The position numbers and the translations under genes were made by a program. 64,000 nt of DNA from assembly GCA_034359265.1 (NCBI GenBank), contig CP136890.1, positions 80,005,501 through 80,069,500 on the forward strand, written 5' to 3'. Origin of the DNA: Canna indica. Lineage: Eukaryota > Streptophyta > Magnoliopsida > Zingiberales > Cannaceae. How positions within the stretch are numbered: the first letter of the stretch is position 1; every line of letters starts with the position of its first letter. This document shows positions 35,901 to 46,400 of the stretch, in pieces. A model generated the notes under the pieces. The model saw only the letters and a list, made by a program, of their open reading frames with translations. It made no database searches and was not told the origin of the DNA.

Positions 35901-36340
35901 AAATTCATCCAAAGAATAAACTTGTTGATGTTAATTTCAAATCAAAGTTAGCGTTGAACGAGCCTTTTATTTTGGCATCACAAGCACAATAAATATATTA
36001 CGCAAAATATCCATGCAGACGAAGAGATAGATCGGAATGGCGGGCAGTGTGTAAGACTAAGGCACGATTGAGGTTTGATCTAATGGCAGAGGATAATGAT
36101 ACTACAAGATTTGTATTAGGTGATTTTTATCAGGAGGATGATCCTCCTGTAGTTGAAGTTGTGGGTCAAACACTTGAAGATGAAAATTTAGTCGTTGCAC
36201 AAGGTTCGTCTGAAGAAAGTGTTGATGTTGAACCAAATGACGCAGTGAACGAAGATGATGAGAAAAGTTGTGAAGATGAAGAGACAAGTGAAGAAGAAAA
36301 TGACTCAATTGATTATTATTTAGATGATATCGATGATTAA
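32903..36340 (+). pseudogene. CACTA-3 transposase (Transposase_21 type)
   Basis: ATG 32903 opens a 181-codon frame with the Transpos_assoc-like module (MTEDHSWMYRRMYR, IRCLCRRCVNLFF). After a frameshift near 33440 come LNIKSDYNVTE, LGLGY, IRWHAK-type core sequence, VRLGLCIDGFNPFG, LSGWSIHGRLGCLYC and HNLDVMHIEKN. A small deletion after SSTSYSI removes about a dozen core residues. A 341-codon open frame (34967-35992) holds DUF4218/DUF4216-like sequence, and 36047-36340 an acidic tail. Stops lie near 33651, 34229, 34739 and 34915. It is equivalent to the CACTA-2 gene, which it resembles throughout. Confidence 0.9.
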
Positions 36341-36423
36341 TGTGTAATATATATATCATCTTTTTTCTATTAATTCATATTATATTATTGGTTGACATCA
36401 CTAATCAACATTTATATATGTAG

Positions 36424-38522
36424 TTATTGCGTGCTCGTTCTAGAGTTCATCACACAGGTTTATCTCGGTCATCGCTGCCGCCCAAGACAGCAGCACCACC
36501 ACCACCAACCATGGCAGATGCTATACCACCACCACCTGCACCAACCGTGATAGATGCTATACTATCACCACCACCACCAGCTCGAGGTCGTCGTAGGCCT
36601 AATCGAGTGGGGAGGGGTGATGCACCTTCATCGTCTGACCAGCGTCAACGGATATCGCTGAATGGTCTAAAGTAAGTATCAAAATTTATTTATTATATTG
36701 TTAAAAATTAATTGTTACTTATAATATTATTATACTTGAGTTGTAGATTTCAGCAGGATGATGTCGCCCATACCATGACCGTTATGCTTAAGAGTTTCTT
36801 TCATGAGCCGTGGACTTCATGGACCAGGGTGTCAGACCATCATCGAAATTTATTATGGATTGAGTTCGAAGTACGTAGTTCAAGTTCAAGTTGGTTTCTT
36901 CTACTCTAAATTGGTTTCTTTTTTAATTATTCAACTATGTTTGAGTGAATTGGGCATATATAGAATGCAAAACTCACTTAGCTGGTGAATATAACAAAAA
37001 TATACCATACTTCAAAGGAAAACAACTAGACCAAATTGAAACTGCAAAACTCTTAGTTACACTGCAAAACTCATGTGGCAAATTCATCCATGTTGTGAAC
37101 TAGGTGCTGTTGCAGTAGCTCTCCATAATCTGAAGGTCAAGCTCTGCAGTCCGAAAGGCCAACCCCCAGGCATTTTTTCAACCTGACATAAATATGGCTC
37201 ACTCCTCAATTTATAAAGCCATGTGAAATTAGCTCTTGATCGAGATCATGAATTTGCAATATTAAAGAAGTAAAAGTACTTTGATACTGTAAATTAACCA
37301 TGTGTCATGCTAATAGTCTTTCTTATAGCTATCTGATCAATAGAATTAAGTTTTAAAATGATTGTATTAATATTTTCTTTTTGTAGGCCCGATACACATG
37401 GGATCCCGCCATTCAGGCTCAAGTGAAGGATGCTTGGGAAGCTTACAATGAAAAACTTTTCAAGGATATCCTCCATCGTGCGCGGGATGAGACGCGGGCA
37501 AATGTAGGCGGTAATCGGGATACGCCTATGGATACGCTGAAGGGAAATGGGCCCAATTGGATAACGAGCCACGTATGGGATCAACTATGCAACATCTAGG
37601 CATCCGATGAGTGGCAGGGTGCCTCCCGAACGGCGCACCGGAATCGGATGACGTTAGTTGAGGGATCCGTGGCCCGACATACTGGTGGGTCCATCCCATT
37701 TACTAGTCACGAGCATCGCATGGTAAGTAATTTAATAATAGTTTTTATTATTTATTATTATTATAGAAAAACTAATCATATTTATTTTATTGTAGGGGAT
37801 GCGAGACGAGCAGGGGACGCTCATTCCGGCTGATCCTTTGAGGGTCTTCGATGAGACACATAGATATAGACATGGTCCTCGCCGGGGTGAGTTCATCAGC
37901 GGGAGGTCAGAGACGATCCTGATAAGTTAATATTTAATAAAGTTTATATTTTAAAAAATTATATTAGTTCAATTATGTATAATTAATTTAATTACTCAGT
38001 CTTTAAAAGACATGTATACTGAGTTGGTGACCCAGCGGGGAGGTGATCCTACGCAGCATCAGCTTGATGTTGACGCATGGATGCAGGTGACAGGAGTCGA
38101 CCACGGCCGTGCAATATGGCATTGGCACAATGGCCCACACACGGACGTTGTTGCAGCCACATGGTGCGGGATCGTCTGCCTTCACCTCTTCCACCGCTGG
38201 TCCATCAACATCACATGCGGGCCAGGATCGATTTGCAACCTTAGAGGCTTCACACACAGAATTACAGTCTTCTCACACAGCATTAGAGGATTCACACGTA
38301 GAATTACAATCTTCTCACACAGCCTTAGAGGCTTCTCATGCACGCATCATCAGTGAGGTGGCCGCTACGAGGGAGTACATGGCACATATTGCTTCTTCTA
38401 CGCCTGGTGCTCCGGCCCCTCCGCCTCCCCCGTCATTCGATGCGACGCTAGCTGATGCCCTCCTGACGCTACCCCTCTCCTCGCCACATCCCTCGCCGCC
38501 ACATGATGCACTTCAAGATTGA
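36424..38522 (+). pseudogene. CACTA-3 second gene (Transposase_24/TNP1-like), multi-exon
   Basis: Exon 1 (about 36424-36673) is Pro-rich and basic (PPPPARGRRRPNRVG). Exon 2 (36747-36869) reads FQQDDVAHTMTVMLKSFF. Exon 3 (37386-37722) reads ARYTWDPAIQAQVKDAWE with a stop near 37597. Exon 4 (37798-37923) and a final exon (38003-38522) follow, the latter with one frame change near 38110. The intron between exons 2 and 3 is about 500 bp, longer than in CACTA-2. The C-terminus holds an SHTALE-type repeat and a Pro-rich tail. Confidence 0.78.
38243..38342 (+). repeat. SHTALE/SHVELQ heptad repeat in CACTA-3 second protein
   Basis: The last exon encodes about five 7-residue repeats of the type ASHTELQ, SSHTALE, DSHVELQ, SSHTALE. 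The 42-bp DNA double unit (CTTCACACACAG/TTCTCACACAGC) is clearly tandem. Leucine spacing suits a coiled coil. Confidence 0.8.
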
Positions 38523-39194
38523 TGTATACTTTATTTTCTATTTTGATGTAAATATGTTTTGATACGATGTAAATATTATATTTTGATATAAATATGTATA
38601 AACATTATAATTTGATGTCTTGTACATTCCCTCATTGTGGCATTGCATTTTGATATAATTTGATGTCTTGTATATTCCCTCGTTGTGGCATTGCATTTTG
38701 ATATAATTTGATGTCAAATACTGTAAACGGGCATTTTTAAAAAAAATTATTATAAATTATTTTTTATAAAAAAAATTACACATTTGCGACGGCTATGCGA
38801 CCGCTCGCCATCGCAGACGATTAATCCAACTAGTCGCAAAAGCGGTCACAGTTGTAATTGCGATGGTTTCTGCGACGGCTAAAGCAATCGCATGACTGTC
38901 GTGGCGATAACATTTGCGACGGTGTCAACGGTCGCAATGTCGTTGCCGAATTAGTATTTGCGATGGCCGAAGATGGTCGTAGATGTTACGCGACCACATT
39001 ATTCGACCGCCGCTACCGTCGCATAACGGTCGCATAATATTTTTATTTGCGACCGCTGATGTTGCGGTTGTAAAGTTTCTGCAACAAGCTTTTTTGCTAC
39101 CGTTCTTTGCGACCGCACCCACCGTCGCAGAAGGTCTTTAGTGACCGTTTTATGACGGCATTGTCCATCGCAGATATCTAGTTTTTTAGTAGTG
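38523..39194 (+). other. CACTA-3 3' noncoding region and right subterminal repeats
   Basis: The segment 38523-38770 is AT-rich with a 63-bp-scale duplication (TTGATGTCTTGTA...CATTGCATTTTGATATAA occurs twice). From 38780 to the terminus GCGACGG/CCGTCGCA words recur in both orientations. Confidence 0.8.
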
Positions 39195-39197
39195 TTA

Positions 39198-39412
39198 TAT
39201 TGTACTTAATATTTCTTTTAGTCATTAACTTCATCCTAAATTTCGGCAGCATCTCCCTACAGTTATCCAAATACGCATATCATATGGGCGCGTATCGGAG
39301 AACAAGGGAGATACAAGCCAAAATTAAAAAATGAATAATGACTAAAAGAAATAAAGTAAGTGCAATATAAATAACTATGTTCCCAAATTATCCAATTAGG
39401 GATAATTCAAGG
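39198..39412 (-). ncRNA. Leader foldback of CACTA-1, split by CACTA-3
   Basis: The CACTA-1 leader contains the same foldback as CACTA-2: ATTTCTTTTAGTCATTA and its complement, AAATTTCGGCAG and GGAGATAC words, with a loop near 39275-39288. One outer arm continues on the far side of CACTA-3 (about 29572-29615), so CACTA-3 landed inside the stem. Confidence 0.72.
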
Positions 39413-40540
39413 GTTGTACATCGTATAAAAGATCATTTACTTCATTTACACGAACATACAAACCCCGAACGAATATAAGGTTTCGCAAAATTAAACTTGA
39501 CTTATCGATGCATACGTGAAACATATCAACTTGTCATGATTATTTTCTAAAGTGGTTGATTCTGCGCGAGTCCAAAGTGGACGATTCCAGCGCGAGTCCA
39601 AAGTGTAGCTATCGGCTACTATTCATGCTGTTGGGGCTGAGGGATTCGGCCCCAAATCTGGCCTTGGCGGCAGGGGGTGGAGGAAAATTAACTAATCTAA
39701 ATTTAATCTATAATTAACACATAATAAATCTAAAATGTATCAATCTATAATTAACACAAATTAATTAATAAACATAAAAATATAACCTACCTAATTAAAA
39801 TATCGAATAGTAGTTGGCAGTAGCTGCCGGCTACTGTTCCATATGCTTGGGGCCAAGGGATTCGGCCCCACATTCGGCACTGGCATCTACACGCCGGCAT
39901 CGTTCTCTAGTGTCGACGTTCGGCATGTAGATGCCGACGCTAGCGGTGGGGATTGAAAGGAAAGGGGGCGACGGCAGTCATACCCCGATCCGAATCATCG
40001 GCGGGCGAGCTAGGGCAGCGACGACAGCACCGGGGATGAACGGGCGGCAAGGCACGGTGGGCGGCGATGGCAGCGGTGAGGGCAGTGGGAGAGAAGAGAG
40101 AAAGAAAAAAAAAGAAGGGTCGGGTGCGAACACAAATAAAAGGCTTATCACCCACGACCCCCTAGCCGTTGGTGAACCATGGATTCCTATTAATTATAAC
40201 CGATGGCCGACGTAGCCCTCTCTAAGCCGTCGGTGAATTCTTTTTTATTCTCGCGCCATCAATTAATAAGCGACGGCCGCTGGTAGCCGTGGCTACTGAC
40301 TTATTTATAGCACCGATGGCCTTCGTGCCCCCGTTAAGCCGTCGCTACTATGTTATTTCATTTCGCTCGCCGTGTGTGCCATCAGATATAAGCGACAGCC
40401 TTAGGCAGCTGTATGCGAGCCGCAGGTAATTTTGTTACATCAGCCACGGCCACTGCGGCTGTCGAAAAGCCGTAAATAATTTTGACGGCCTAGGCGGCCG
40501 TCGGTGAGCCCCTTGGCTGATAACCAATATTCTAGTAGTG
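39413..40540 (-). other. CACTA-1 5' end: leader and subterminal repeats
   Basis: It holds two units of the 26-bp minisatellite (39560-39605), two copies of a GGCCAAGGGATTCGGCCCC-like segment (about 39625 and 39845), a GC-rich stretch to 40130 and, from 40150, subterminal GCCGTCGGTGA/GCCGTGGCT words up to the terminus at 40540. No gene is supported. Confidence 0.75.
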
Positions 40541-40543
40541 TCT

Positions 40544-43053
40544 GATAGGTGGTGTGCAATCACTACTGTTTTTAGAACCATTTACCTCACTAGAACTATC
40601 TTCTTCTGCTGCAGTCTTAGTGAGGTTTTCTTCTATGGGTATCTCAGTTTCCTCTACTACATTTTCTTCAGCTTCAAAAAATACATCTTCATCAATGTTT
40701 ACACATCTAGTTGTTGTTTCATGCTTGGAAGGAGAGGTGTCTTCTCTATCTTTGTAAACCTTTGATTCATCAATTATCACATCACGACTTATTATTAGTC
40801 GTTTCTCAATGGGATCATATAACTGATATTCCTTTGTTTCAGCACTGTATCCAACTAGGACTGCCACTCTACTTTTGAAATCAAGCTTTTGTCTTTGTTT
40901 CTTAGGAATGTGATAGTAAAGTAAACTTCGAAAATTTTTGAGATTACTCACATCAGGTTTCTTGCCGTGCCAAGCTTCATATGGGTTTTTTTCCAAGAAT
41001 TGCCTTTGTGAAGCTTCGGTTCAAAAGATAAGCTGTTGTGTTAATACCTTATGCCCATAACTCCTTTGGAAGATGACTTCTCTCAATATACACCTTGTCA
41101 TCTCTACCAAACTCCTGTTCTTGCGCTCTGCCACACTGTTTTGCTGCGGAGTATAAGCAGCGATTAGTTGTCTCCTGATTCCATGTTCTTCACAGAACTT
41201 TATGAATTCGTTTGATAAAATCCCCCCCCCCCCCTACTACATCTTTGAAATGTTTAAAGTGATTAAATGTCTCTGACTTATTTTGTAGAAAGTACACCCA
41301 TACATATTGGCTGAAATCATCAATGAAAACCAAAATATCTAAAACCAGAATTAGATTTTACCTCTATAGGTACACTACAAGAGATTATTTCTTTAGTGGC
41401 AATTAATTAGTAGCAATTATCTAATTGTTGCTAAATAACTCAGAAAGAGAGCAAATATTGTACATCATTTAACAATTATTATTAAAAACTCTACAAAATA
41501 GTTATAGATTTAAATATATATACATTTAGTGATGGTTATTTTTATCTTTACCAACAATTATATAAATTGCTTCTAAAGCCTTTTAACGATAATGTATCTA
41601 GTGGGAATTCATTAATTGCTGGTAAAAAAATTTACAGTATTTACAATTGCTAGCAGACATCATAACAATCACCGCTAAAAGGCCAAATTGTAGTAATGGG
41701 TTCACAAAGGTCTGCATGTACCAGTTCCAACAATCCACTGGCTCGACTTGCTTTACCTTAGGAAATGGAGTTCGAGCTTGCTTCCCCATGGCACAAGTTT
41801 GACATATTTTGCCATCAACACCACCAAGCTTAGGAAGTCCTGTTACTAAGCCTTTTGCAGACAAATCAATGAGATATTGCATGTTAATGTGGCCGAATCT
41901 CTCATGCCAAGTTCAGAACTATTCACAGCCAAACACAGAGTCTCGAAATTCTTGAGATAAAACAAGTTGTTTGGTGCCATGTTGATGTTGAAGAGAGCAT
42001 GATTTGGATCAGTCTTAGAAAAAATGTGACAGCTATCTCCTTCAAAGTGTATCTTAAAACCATCTCTTACAAATTGCTCAACACTAAGTAAATTTGAATC
42101 AAGCTCGGGAACAAACAGTACTTGTCTGATAATGACTTACCCATAATTAGTGAGCAGATGTAAGTCTCCTCAACCTTCGGACATCATCACAGACCCATCT
42201 ACGAGCTTTACACATATGGAATAACTTCTATCCAGATGAACAAAGTAGTATAAATTTGCTGTCATGTGATTGCTGCAACCTGAATCGAGGTACCTGCAGC
42301 CATCCTTAGTATTATCCTGAAGTTTAGCAACAGTAATACAATAATACTGTATCTTCTTTGGCTTCAGGTTCTTCCTCCGCAAAGTTAGCAAATCGTTCAG
42401 ATTTATGTTTTTGTTTGAGCCAACAAAATATTTGAATATAACCATGGCGCTTGCAATGGAAACATTGTATTCTCTTTTTCTTTTCATCATTTGTATCAAC
42501 ATTAGCATACTGTTCAGAACTCATACCTTGTTTCTTCTAATTCTTTCTTGTGTCAAATGAATTTGTGGGATTGCCTGATCTCATGTAAAAGGTGATTCCC
42601 TCTTTCTGCTTAGTATAGAACCTTTTCATTCTCTTGTCATGTGAAAGTAAAGAGTTGTGTAGATCTTCACTGCTCATCACTCTTAAATCATTTCCTTCCT
42701 CTATTGCCGACATCAAATGGTCGTATTTATATTGTAAGCTCCTCAGAATTTTTTGAACTAGTTTTGATCTTCCAGATCTTCACCAAAACTCCTGATCTGA
42801 TTCGATCTTTCAATCATATCACATACGAATGTATCCATATCTTCATCTTCTCCCATGAAACTGCTCACAAATTAAATTCCTTCTCTTCATCTAAAGCTGA
42901 GCTTCTTTGATCTTCATGGTACCTTGATATCTATCTTTCAGTGCTTGCCAGGCAGCCTTGGTAGATGTGATCTGCCCTAATCTGGTAGCAATCTTCTTAG
43001 AGAGCCCTTGTTGAATACAGAAGATGGATTTTGCATCCTTCTTCTTCAACTCC
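40544..43053 (-). pseudogene. Copia B gag end, protease and integrase
   Basis: From the right come a UBN2-type gag part (GLSKKIATRLGQI, AWQALKDRYQG), a CCHC knuckle near 42480-42430 (CFHCKRHGYIQIFC, altered), the protease motif CRYLDSGCSNHMTA and GAG-pre-integrase (CQTCAMGKQAR). Integrase core ([14 protein letters not shown]) and the integrase C-terminal part (EAWHGKKPDVSNL, RLIISRDVIIDE) follow, ending at the CACTA-1 target site. Stops, frame changes, a 15-base C run near 41221-41235 and a MITE interrupt it. The RT continues at 15653. Confidence 0.88.
41372..41695. mobile_element. Small CACTA-like MITE in copia B integrase
   Basis: CACTACAAGAGATT begins at 41372, and the segment ends near 41695 with AATTGTAGTA, roughly the inverted terminus with a decayed last base. 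Inside it are AT-rich GCAATTA/TAATTGC inverted words typical of miniature CACTA derivatives. Integrase coding resumes on either side. The target duplication is not clear. Confidence 0.6.
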
Positions 43054-43202
43054 TTTTTTTTTTTTTGAAACATGAATACCTGGAATCTTATTCAAGAGAA
43101 TTGAAAAGATTACAGGAGATAAGGGGGAGAGAGAGCAGAATATAAGTAAAAAATGTTCAAAGACATAGTCTAAAAATCAAAATAACCAATATAGAGGATC
43201 CA

Positions 43203-46200
43203 CTAAGAGACAATGTATTTTGAACAACAATCAATGTAAACCGCAGCCGAAGCAGCCAAACTTTGGGGAGTAGATTCCTTTCCACTAAAGATACGAGCAT
43301 TGCGCTCATTCCATATGAACCAGCACCATGTCAAGGACAACCTCAATTTTTTGCGGAAGATTTTTGAACTCATATTTTGGGACATGCAGTCGGCGGGCGA
43401 CATGATAGCAAAGAAATGGGAGCGCAGGCCCAATAAGAAGCAAGTCCAACCCACATTTGTGTATTCGCAATCAGAGAAGAGATGCAAATGAGATTTGCTG
43501 ATCCCTGAGCAAAGGGGACAGTCTTCGTCCGGAATAGCGCTCCATTTTGCAATACGATCACGAGTAAGCAGCCTATTCTTGGTCCATATCCACCCGAATG
43601 TGGAAATCTTCGGGGGAAGGTTCAGTCGCCATAAGATATCAGATAAATGTGAAGAGATTCCACGATAAGAGAGGATACGATATAGACTGCTTGTGGAGAA
43701 AAATCCGTCTGAAGACCATTTCCATCTAAGGTTATCCTCACCCGATGTAAAACGGATACGATCTAGCTCCAATACTAAAGAAGATAATTCCGCAGCCTCA
43801 ACAAGGGATGTAAAGGATATGTTCCATCCGTAAAACATGCCAGATTCAGAAAAGATCTTGGCATCGTGAATTGAGCAGTTTTGATTGGATGCGAGGGAGA
43901 AAAGATTAGGGAACCGCTGCGCAGGGCAGCATCCATCCATCCAAGGATCTGTCCATAGTCGAACATTATGTCCAGATCCAACTTCAATGGTGATGCCAAT
44001 GTGGATCATCTCAAGTAATGGAAATAGGTTGCGCCAGATTGGAGATGCTCTCCGGTTGAATGAGGCGGAGCTCCAGGAGCGGTAATTACCGTACAGTCTA
44101 TCCAATATATGAACCCAGCACAACTCCGAACCCTGAATAAGATTCCATATCCATTTTCCGAGTCGAGCGATATTGTGAGCACGGATGTCTAGGATGCCAA
44201 GTCCGCCCTCCTTACGAGAGCATGTAAGCTTATCCCAACTTATAAGATATATACCAGCGGGTGGGCGGCCATTTGAGCCCGACCAAAAAAAGGATCGTCG
44301 TCTTGAATCAATCATCTTAAGAACCCATACCGGAGCTTTAAAAATCGAGAGAAGGTAAGCTGCCGTGCTAAAAATGGAACTATTTAATAATATTAGACGT
44401 CCAACACGTGATAGCATCTTCCCTTGCCAAGTGTTCATTTTAGTGTCTAATCTGGTAATAAGCTGCAACCAGTCGGATCGGGTCGGCTTGCTCATTCTCA
44501 GCGGAAGACCAAGGTAATGAAGAGGGAAGTCCGCAGCTTGACATCCGAGGGATGATGCCACCTGCTCAGCCCGAGATCGACCCCCGAGAAGGCATGTAAC
44601 AGTTGATTTATCAGGATTAATGCGAAGTCCCGATGCTAGTTCATAGCACCTCATAAGCAGACGGAGATTATCAATGCAGGCCGGAGTATTTTTACAGAAA
44701 ATAATAAGGTCGTCTGCAAACATGAAGTGATGAATCCCACCAGGAAAAAGATGAGCCAGGACCCCCGAGAAGATATCATTTTGAGCCGCAGAAGTCATGA
44801 GTCGAGAGAGGCAATCAGCTGCAAGAATGAAGAGAAACGGAGATAGGGAATTACCTTGCCTCAAGCCGGACTTATGGCGGAAAGGATGGCTCAGTTGACC
44901 ATTTACAATAACTGAAGATTCAGTATCTAATAGAAGAAGAATCCATCTGCGCCACATAGGCGAGAACCCACGAGCCGCAAGCATATCAAGGATAAAACTC
45001 CAGTCAATCGAGTCGAACGCCTTCGCAAAATCGACCTTGAGTAGAATCCCGTCCTCTTTGTTTAGATGACATCCCCATATCGTTTCGTGGACGCCCATGA
45101 AGCAATCGAGGGTGCTTCGATGAGCCATGAACGCATTTTGCTTGATATCTACCAAGCGATTGATGAAGGGCTTCAGACGAGATGAAAGGACCTTAGAAAA
45201 AATGCGGGCAATCATTGATTCAAGACTGATGGGCCTAAAATCAGTAGTACGGGAGGCCCCTTCGGATTTTGGAATAAGGACAATGAAGCCTGTGTTGAAT
45301 CTTCTGAGTAAGTCAGGCTCGAGATATATTTCATGGAAGATGTTGGTGAGATCCTGCTGAATGGTATTCCAGAAGGTAAGGAAAAATTCAAAAGATAGGC
45401 CATCCGGGCCAGGCGCTTTGTTTTGCCCCAGAGCCTGGATAGCCTCTTTGATCTCACATGCAGAGAAAGGCGAATCCAGGACAGATTGAGCAGTCTCAGG
45501 CAAGGTGGGCAGACCTATCATCGACCAATTGAGACTTAGAAGAGGCTTTCGACGACCCCCAAGCAATCTCCTGAAGTGCACTCTGAAAGCTCTCGCGATC
45601 TCATCGGGGTTGAATAAAATTTCAGTCTCAGTATCTAAGTGATGAATCCAATTCCTCCGCTTCTTGATAGAGGCCCATTGGTGATAGAACCGAGAATTTA
45701 GATCCCCATATTTCATCCATTTTATTTTTGCTCGTTGTTGCCAATATGAGGCCTCTTCCTGATAGAATACATCGAGCTTAGCTTTGTGAGTTCACAATAG
45801 GTTGAACTCATTTTCTGACAGGTCCATCTCTTCTGCCTTGGCATTTATCCGGTCAATGTCAGCTTCCAGGTTAATCTTCCTGAATTTATTTTTCTTTCTA
45901 ATGGAAGATGACCATTGCAGAATGGTGCGGCGAAGCCTCTTCCAACGAGAAATCCAGGTGGAAGTCACCGAGGGAGAAGATGGAGGTTCAAACCAAGCAG
46001 CGGATATAATATGCTTGAAAGAAGTCTGATTTAACCACCAATTTTCCAACCTAAAACATTTTCCCCCATGATAGGTGGGAACGCCAGCTCGGAAGATAAG
46101 GGCGTTGTGATCCGAAAGTCGTCGTTCCCCACCTATCACCGCAGCCAGCGGAAGAGAGAGCGAAGTAGATAGGGAGATCAGAACTCGATCAAGCCAAGCA

Positions 46201-46400
46201 AGGCGAGGGGGGGCCGGGTTTGATTGTTCGACCAGGTGAAGGCATGTCCACTGATTGGGAGATCAATCAATTCATTATCGGCAATGAGATTCGAAAGCAA
46301 GCTTGAGTCGGATGCAGATCCCCGACAATTTTTACGCTCATAGTCGAAACGAGTAACATTGAAATCCCCTCCAATTATGTATTGCGCTGAGTGATCGATA
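43203..46400 (-). pseudogene. LINE ORF2: partial endonuclease plus intact reverse transcriptase region
   Basis: A continuous 837-codon frame (45716-43203) contains the RT fingers (NKAPGPDGLSFEFF), FRPISLESM, VDFAKAFDSIDW, RQGNSLSPFLF, the catalytic FADD in HHFMFADDLIIF, and a C-terminal zf-RVT region (WRLNLPPKISTFGW, CPLCSGISKSHLHLFSDC). Upstream frames (46400-45792) keep only the endonuclease second half (IIGGDFNVTRFD, and a later SDHN). The endonuclease N-terminus with its catalytic Glu region was not found. Stops separate the endonuclease and RT frames near 46180 and 45790. It would nick and reverse transcribe target DNA if whole. Confidence 0.88.

Larger units (their letters stand above)
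29616..39194 (+). mobile_element. CACTA-3: 9.6-kb CACTA transposon with captured gene fragments
   Basis: The termini are CACTACTAAAAA and TTTTTTAGTAGTG, with duplication TTA at 29613-29615 and 39195-39197. It sits inside the leader foldback of CACTA-1. It contains a GC-rich leader, fragments of a NIP aquaporin and a ROP GTPase, LINE debris, its own long foldback, a degenerate transposase and a second gene. The extra length over CACTA-2 is largely explained by the 30.4-32.2 kb cargo. Confidence 0.95.
15657..40540 (-). mobile_element. CACTA-1: En/Spm-type DNA transposon carrying three nested insertions
   Basis: The termini are CACTACTAGAAT at 15657 and ATTCTAGTAGTG ending at 40540, flanked by the 3-bp duplication TCT (15654-15656 and 40541-40543). 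Coding is on the minus strand. Subtracting the solo LTR, CACTA-2 and CACTA-3 leaves about 7.07 kb, close to intact CACTA-2. All three internal insertions have their own target duplications, so the boundaries are mutually consistent. Many stops and rearrangements make it non-autonomous. Confidence 0.95.
14638..43053 (-). mobile_element. Copia B: host Ty1/copia element split by nested insertions
   Basis: Minus-strand copia coding sequence occurs at 40544-43053 (gag end, protease, integrase) and resumes at 15653-14638 (RT). The two halves join across the CACTA-1 target duplication TCT. At 14638 it is cut by copia A, at 41372-41695 by a MITE-like insertion, and at 43053 it stops against the poly(A) of a LINE. 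No LTR of this element is visible in the window. Confidence 0.85.

Noticed and set aside
41221..41235. Run of about 15 C bases as a functional G-quadruplex site
   Set aside because: It is inside decayed copia B integrase and is most simply a homopolymer expansion or sequencing artefact.
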